Made by a program: the position numbers and the translations under genes. DNA of 64,000 nt. Source: Prevotella sp. GTDB lineage: Bacteria > Bacteroidota > Bacteroidia > Bacteroidales > Bacteroidaceae. The stretch lies in the NCBI GenBank assembly GCA_017428925.1, contig JAFRPY010000113.1:19242-83241 (forward strand), in the 5' to 3' direction. How positions within the stretch are numbered: position 1 is the first letter of the stretch; the number at the start of each line of letters is the position of its first letter. A model generated the notes under the pieces. The model was not told the DNA's origin and ran no database searches. It saw only the letters and a program-made list of their open reading frames with translations. Shown here in pieces: positions 61,489 through 64,000 of the stretch.

Positions 61489-61501
61489 ATGAATAAAATG
61501 A

Positions 61502-61526
61502 GGGCACCGCTCAAATTGCAGTGCCC
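61502..61526. terminator. Hairpin terminator after the peptide fragment
   Basis: GGGCAC (61502-61507) pairs with GTGCCC (61521-61526), followed by TTTT. Confidence 0.65.
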
Positions 61527-61595
61527 TTTTGCCAGCAAAGCTAGCCCCACGGGAGCCACAGCCTGCAAGCAAGTTCATTTCTCTGGTTACACTAT

Positions 61596-63701
61596 CTATT
61601 GAACGGTTCCATAGAATATCCTTTCACCCTGTATGCTGCCGTCAGGCTGGAAGATGGTCAGTTTTATCTTGTGTGGCTTGCCGTCGAAGATATGGTTCAC
61701 GTCAGTGAAATAGATGAAGTTGGAGTGAGTCATGGCTCCAGTTACGGGCAGGTCTGCCAGTGAAACGCCTGTGAAATTACCGTTGGTGTAGAACGTAGTG
61801 CCGCCGGTGTATTCTGAAATGAGCCAGGGTTTTTCTTTATTGCCGGTCTCCCATGAATAGCTGGTAGAGCCGCTGTACACAGTATAGACAGTACCTTTCG
61901 AACTCGTCCAGTAATTTCTGAAGTATTCTACAGAGTATGTACTGTTTCCGTTAGGTTGGTTGGGTTCGTCGGTGAAGTTCACATAGACACGATTCACGCC
62001 TGTGCGGAAGTTGAAATTCCTGTCGGCAAAAAGAATGGCCATGGCACCGCATTCGTCTGACAATTTGTATGTTGATGTGTTAGCAGCATTCTGCAGTGTA
62101 GACGATGCGAATCCTACGGTGCGTGAAGTGCCGGTGCCTTGGTTAAGCCACGACGAGAGTGCCGTGGAGGTGGTCATGTCGATGGCACCATTGATAGTAC
62201 CGCTTACCGAATAGCCCACACAGCCGAAACGCGCGTCGATTCCGGCAGAGACGAGACTGTTGGCCCACTGTATGATGTCACGTGCCACCACATCGGCTTC
62301 CTCGCTCATACTGCCCGAGTTGTCGACCACGAACACAATGTCAATCTTCATGGTATTTGTCTCGGTAGGTTCAGAGACAATATTCCCTCGCGGTTCATCG
62401 TCAAGTTCCACCCATACATTATGGCCGGTGCGGTCGGTGCCCACAAGTTCGAGATACTCATATACGGTGTTACCTGTCTGGCTGTCAACGTAAGGAACTG
62501 CTATGCCAGGCAACTCTAAACGTCCATAGATTGATCCAGTTGTCGCGTCCTTGCCAAAACCTATAGTCACACTGCTGGGGATGGTAATGTTCTCGTTATG
62601 CAGGTAGGGGTTGCGGTGATATTCGTAGGGAATACCCAGGTTGGGATAGTCCTCGCAGATACCGCGTCCCACGTAGAAGCGGATGACCGTGCCGTCCATA
62701 AGAACCACTATGAGGTAATCGTTTTTCATCTCTACACTCTTGAAGAAACTCTTGCACTCGCAGTTGCCCGCGCTCATGGGCTTACCATCTTTATCCACGA
62801 TGTAGATGAAGGTGATGCCTCCGTCGAAGCTGATGGTCCAGTAGTTGTTCACATCCACCTTGATGATGGGTTGCACCCACGTCACGCGAATCTTGTTGCC
62901 GTTGGGGTCGAGGATGAAGGTTTTCACGTTGTTCACAATCTGTACCCAGTAATAATCGCCCTCATATATTTCAATGCTGATGTAGGGCGTGTCGGATGTG
63001 CCCATAATGCCGTCTTGGCCGTCTTGGCCGTTCCCGCCGTTTTCACCGTCTATGCCCCGGGCCGGCACCCCTGTGTCTTTGTCGCCAATCCACCAGTTTC
63101 CGTTTACGCCGATGAATGGAGTAAGACCATTCTTACCCAAGGCTGAGATGCCAGTGTCGGTGTCGCCCATCCACCAGTTGCCGTTACTTCCGATGCGAGG
63201 TGTCTCACCGTCCTTACCGTCGATGCCCTTGGCCGATACGCCAGTGTCCTCGTCGCCCATCCACCAGTTTCCGTTCTCACCGATATGGGGAGTAACGCCG
63301 TTGATGCCGTCCTTACCGTCGCGTCCGGCAGCCCTCACGCCAGTGTCTTTGTCGCCAATCCACCAGTTTCCGTTATCACCGATGGTGGGTGTAAGGCCGT
63401 CAGTTCCCCCTTTGTTAATGTTAATGACACGATTGTCTGAGAACATAATCTGGTAGCCCGCCACCGTTTCCACCACATTGGTTACATACACATTCTTCTG
63501 CATGGCATTGACCAGCACGTTGATGGCATTGATGTCGTTGTTCATGCGGCTCAGCGTACTCTCGATGGTGCTTACGCGCCGGTCGAGGTCGTTTACCTTG
63601 TTCCACAACTGTGTGTCGTCGTAGTTGTCGCTACTACACCCGGCAAGTCCTGAGAGGAATGTCAACAGGACAGCCCACAATAAAACTTTTCTAGTCTTCA
63701 T
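61596..63701 (-). CDS. VWA-domain lipoprotein with DUF4988-like repeats
   Basis: 701 residues. The lipoprotein signal ends LSGLAGC, with lipidation at Cys22. A coiled coil (about 28-75, DLDRRVSTIESTLSRM) is followed by four about 30-residue repeats (GxTPxIGxNGNWWxGDxDTGVxAxGxDGKDG, about 100-225), like the DUF4988/PL29 N-terminal region of Bacteroidetes surface lipoproteins. A beta domain is followed by a von Willebrand A domain from about 455, with the MIDAS motif FVVDNSGSMSE. It is an outer-surface adhesion or assembly protein (inference). An insertion sequence ends about 25 bases upstream of its start. Confidence 0.88.
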   Translation of the reverse strand: MKTRKVLLWAVLLTFLSGLAGCSSDNYDDTQLWNKVNDLDRRVSTIESTLSRMNNDINAINVLVNAMQKNVYVTNVVETVAGYQIMFSDNRVININKGGTDGLTPTIGDNGNWWIGDKDTGVRAAGRDGKDGINGVTPHIGENGNWWMGDEDTGVSAKGIDGKDGETPRIGSNGNWWMGDTDTGISALGKNGLTPFIGVNGNWWIGDKDTGVPARGIDGENGGNGQDGQDGIMGTSDTPYISIEIYEGDYYWVQIVNNVKTFILDPNGNKIRVTWVQPIIKVDVNNYWTISFDGGITFIYIVDKDGKPMSAGNCECKSFFKSVEMKNDYLIVVLMDGTVIRFYVGRGICEDYPNLGIPYEYHRNPYLHNENITIPSSVTIGFGKDATTGSIYGRLELPGIAVPYVDSQTGNTVYEYLELVGTDRTGHNVWVELDDEPRGNIVSEPTETNTMKIDIVFVVDNSGSMSEEADVVARDIIQWANSLVSAGIDARFGCVGYSVSGTINGAIDMTTSTALSSWLNQGTGTSRTVGFASSTLQNAANTSTYKLSDECGAMAILFADRNFNFRTGVNRVYVNFTDEPNQPNGNSTYSVEYFRNYWTSSKGTVYTVYSGSTSYSWETGNKEKPWLISEYTGGTTFYTNGNFTGVSLADLPVTGAMTHSNFIYFTDVNHIFDGKPHKIKLTIFQPDGSIQGERIFYGTVQ

Positions 63702-63726
63702 GGTCGTTTTTATTGTTTTAAAATAT

Positions 63727-64000
63727 TACTGTCCGCTAAACCTGCAATCCCATTCTGAACCTGCTTTGTAGTCAGCAACCCCAGAATTCCATACCGTTTC
63801 CAAGCCCCCGTAAGGCTATTCCTTGGCAGGGGGACTGCTTATAGCCTCCTCAATGGCCACCTCCCAGTCCTTTTCAGGGTGCTCGAGGAAGCCCATGATA
63901 TCGATGTAGTACATTAGCATGATCCTGACAATGGTTGCCAGGCCGGAGAAGCTCCAGGCATGTGTCACTCCTCTCTGCAGCAGCGTGAGCAGCAAGTTGG
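63727..64000 (-). mobile_element. End of an insertion sequence (partial)
   Basis: The likely terminal inverted repeat starts ACTGTCCGCTAAAC near 63728. The rest of the element, including most of its transposase, lies beyond the window. The exact border and any target duplication cannot be fixed without the other end. Confidence 0.55.
63816..64000 (-). CDS. Transposase, C-terminal fragment (partial)
   Basis: The last 60 residues of a minus-strand gene cut by the window edge: NLLLTLLQRGVTHAWSFSGL, ATIVRIMLMYYIDIMGFLEH, PEKDWEVAIEEA. The 'G-THA-SFSGL--I-R--LM-YI-I--FLE-PEK-W' pattern resembles the ends of Bacteroidetes DDE transposases, possibly IS4-like. The catalytic residues are outside the window. 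Confidence 0.5.
   Translation of the reverse strand, partial: NLLLTLLQRGVTHAWSFSGLATIVRIMLMYYIDIMGFLEHPEKDWEVAIEEAISSPPAKE

Overview
The window reads as chromosomal DNA of a Bacteroidales bacterium, most likely Prevotella or a close relative (Segatella, Hallella). Three things point there. Promoters follow the Bacteroidetes pattern, TTTG about 19-21 bases upstream of TAnnTTTG, and many occur. The gene families are typical: HU and HU-like proteins, fused SecDF, CotH-kinase proteins with lamin-tail domains, DUF4450, AAA_14/DUF4143 ATPases, GLUG/BspA-like surface proteins and DUF4988-type lipoproteins. Many secreted proteins end in a short 'GVYIxNGRKxxxK' tail typical of Prevotella secretion/sorting domains. 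No species can be named from sequence alone.

Layout. 0-14.7 kb is mostly housekeeping: the end of kduD, HU, rhomboid protease, a membrane-anchored EEP phosphatase, secDF, deoD, two tandem CotH-kinase surface proteins, a HerA-like ATPase, trmO and an HU-like protein. 14.7-23.5 kb holds a striking 22-bp-period repeat array, a DUF4143 ATPase, metG with an adjoining tRNA-Arg, and a DUF4450 protein with an acetyl-xylan-esterase-like hydrolase. 23.6-33.3 kb is an apparent operon of a small peptide and two giant secreted proteins. 33.4-36.7 kb holds a RelE/ParE toxin-antitoxin pair, a pyridoxal kinase and a second DUF4143 ATPase that sits between the kinase gene and a duplicate of its 3' end. 37-48.8 kb holds rluA and ribD (both carrying in-frame palindromic repeats), eno, a DUF2975/HTH regulator pair with clear operators, an SPFH protein, a GH5 enzyme, a 17-residue-repeat protein with prmC, an ADP-ribosylglycohydrolase and a metallophosphoesterase. 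49.2-54.5 kb is a four-gene cassette: an RlpA-SGNH fusion, an AlgI-like MBOAT and two DHHW (AlgJ/AlgX-like) proteins. It looks like a cell-wall or envelope glycan O-acylation system. 55-64 kb is accessory: MntA/HepT, a Zeta-like kinase pair, a probable structured RNA, T9SS-like surface proteins, a duplicated peptide gene fragment, a VWA lipoprotein and the end of an insertion sequence.

The best candidates for something undescribed are the RlpA-SGNH/MBOAT/DHHW cassette, the palindromic elements read in frame inside rluA and ribD, the two unrelated arrays sharing a 22-bp period, and the duplicated kinase 3' end bracketing a DUF4143 ATPase. All functional statements rest on reading motifs by eye. 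No database search was run.
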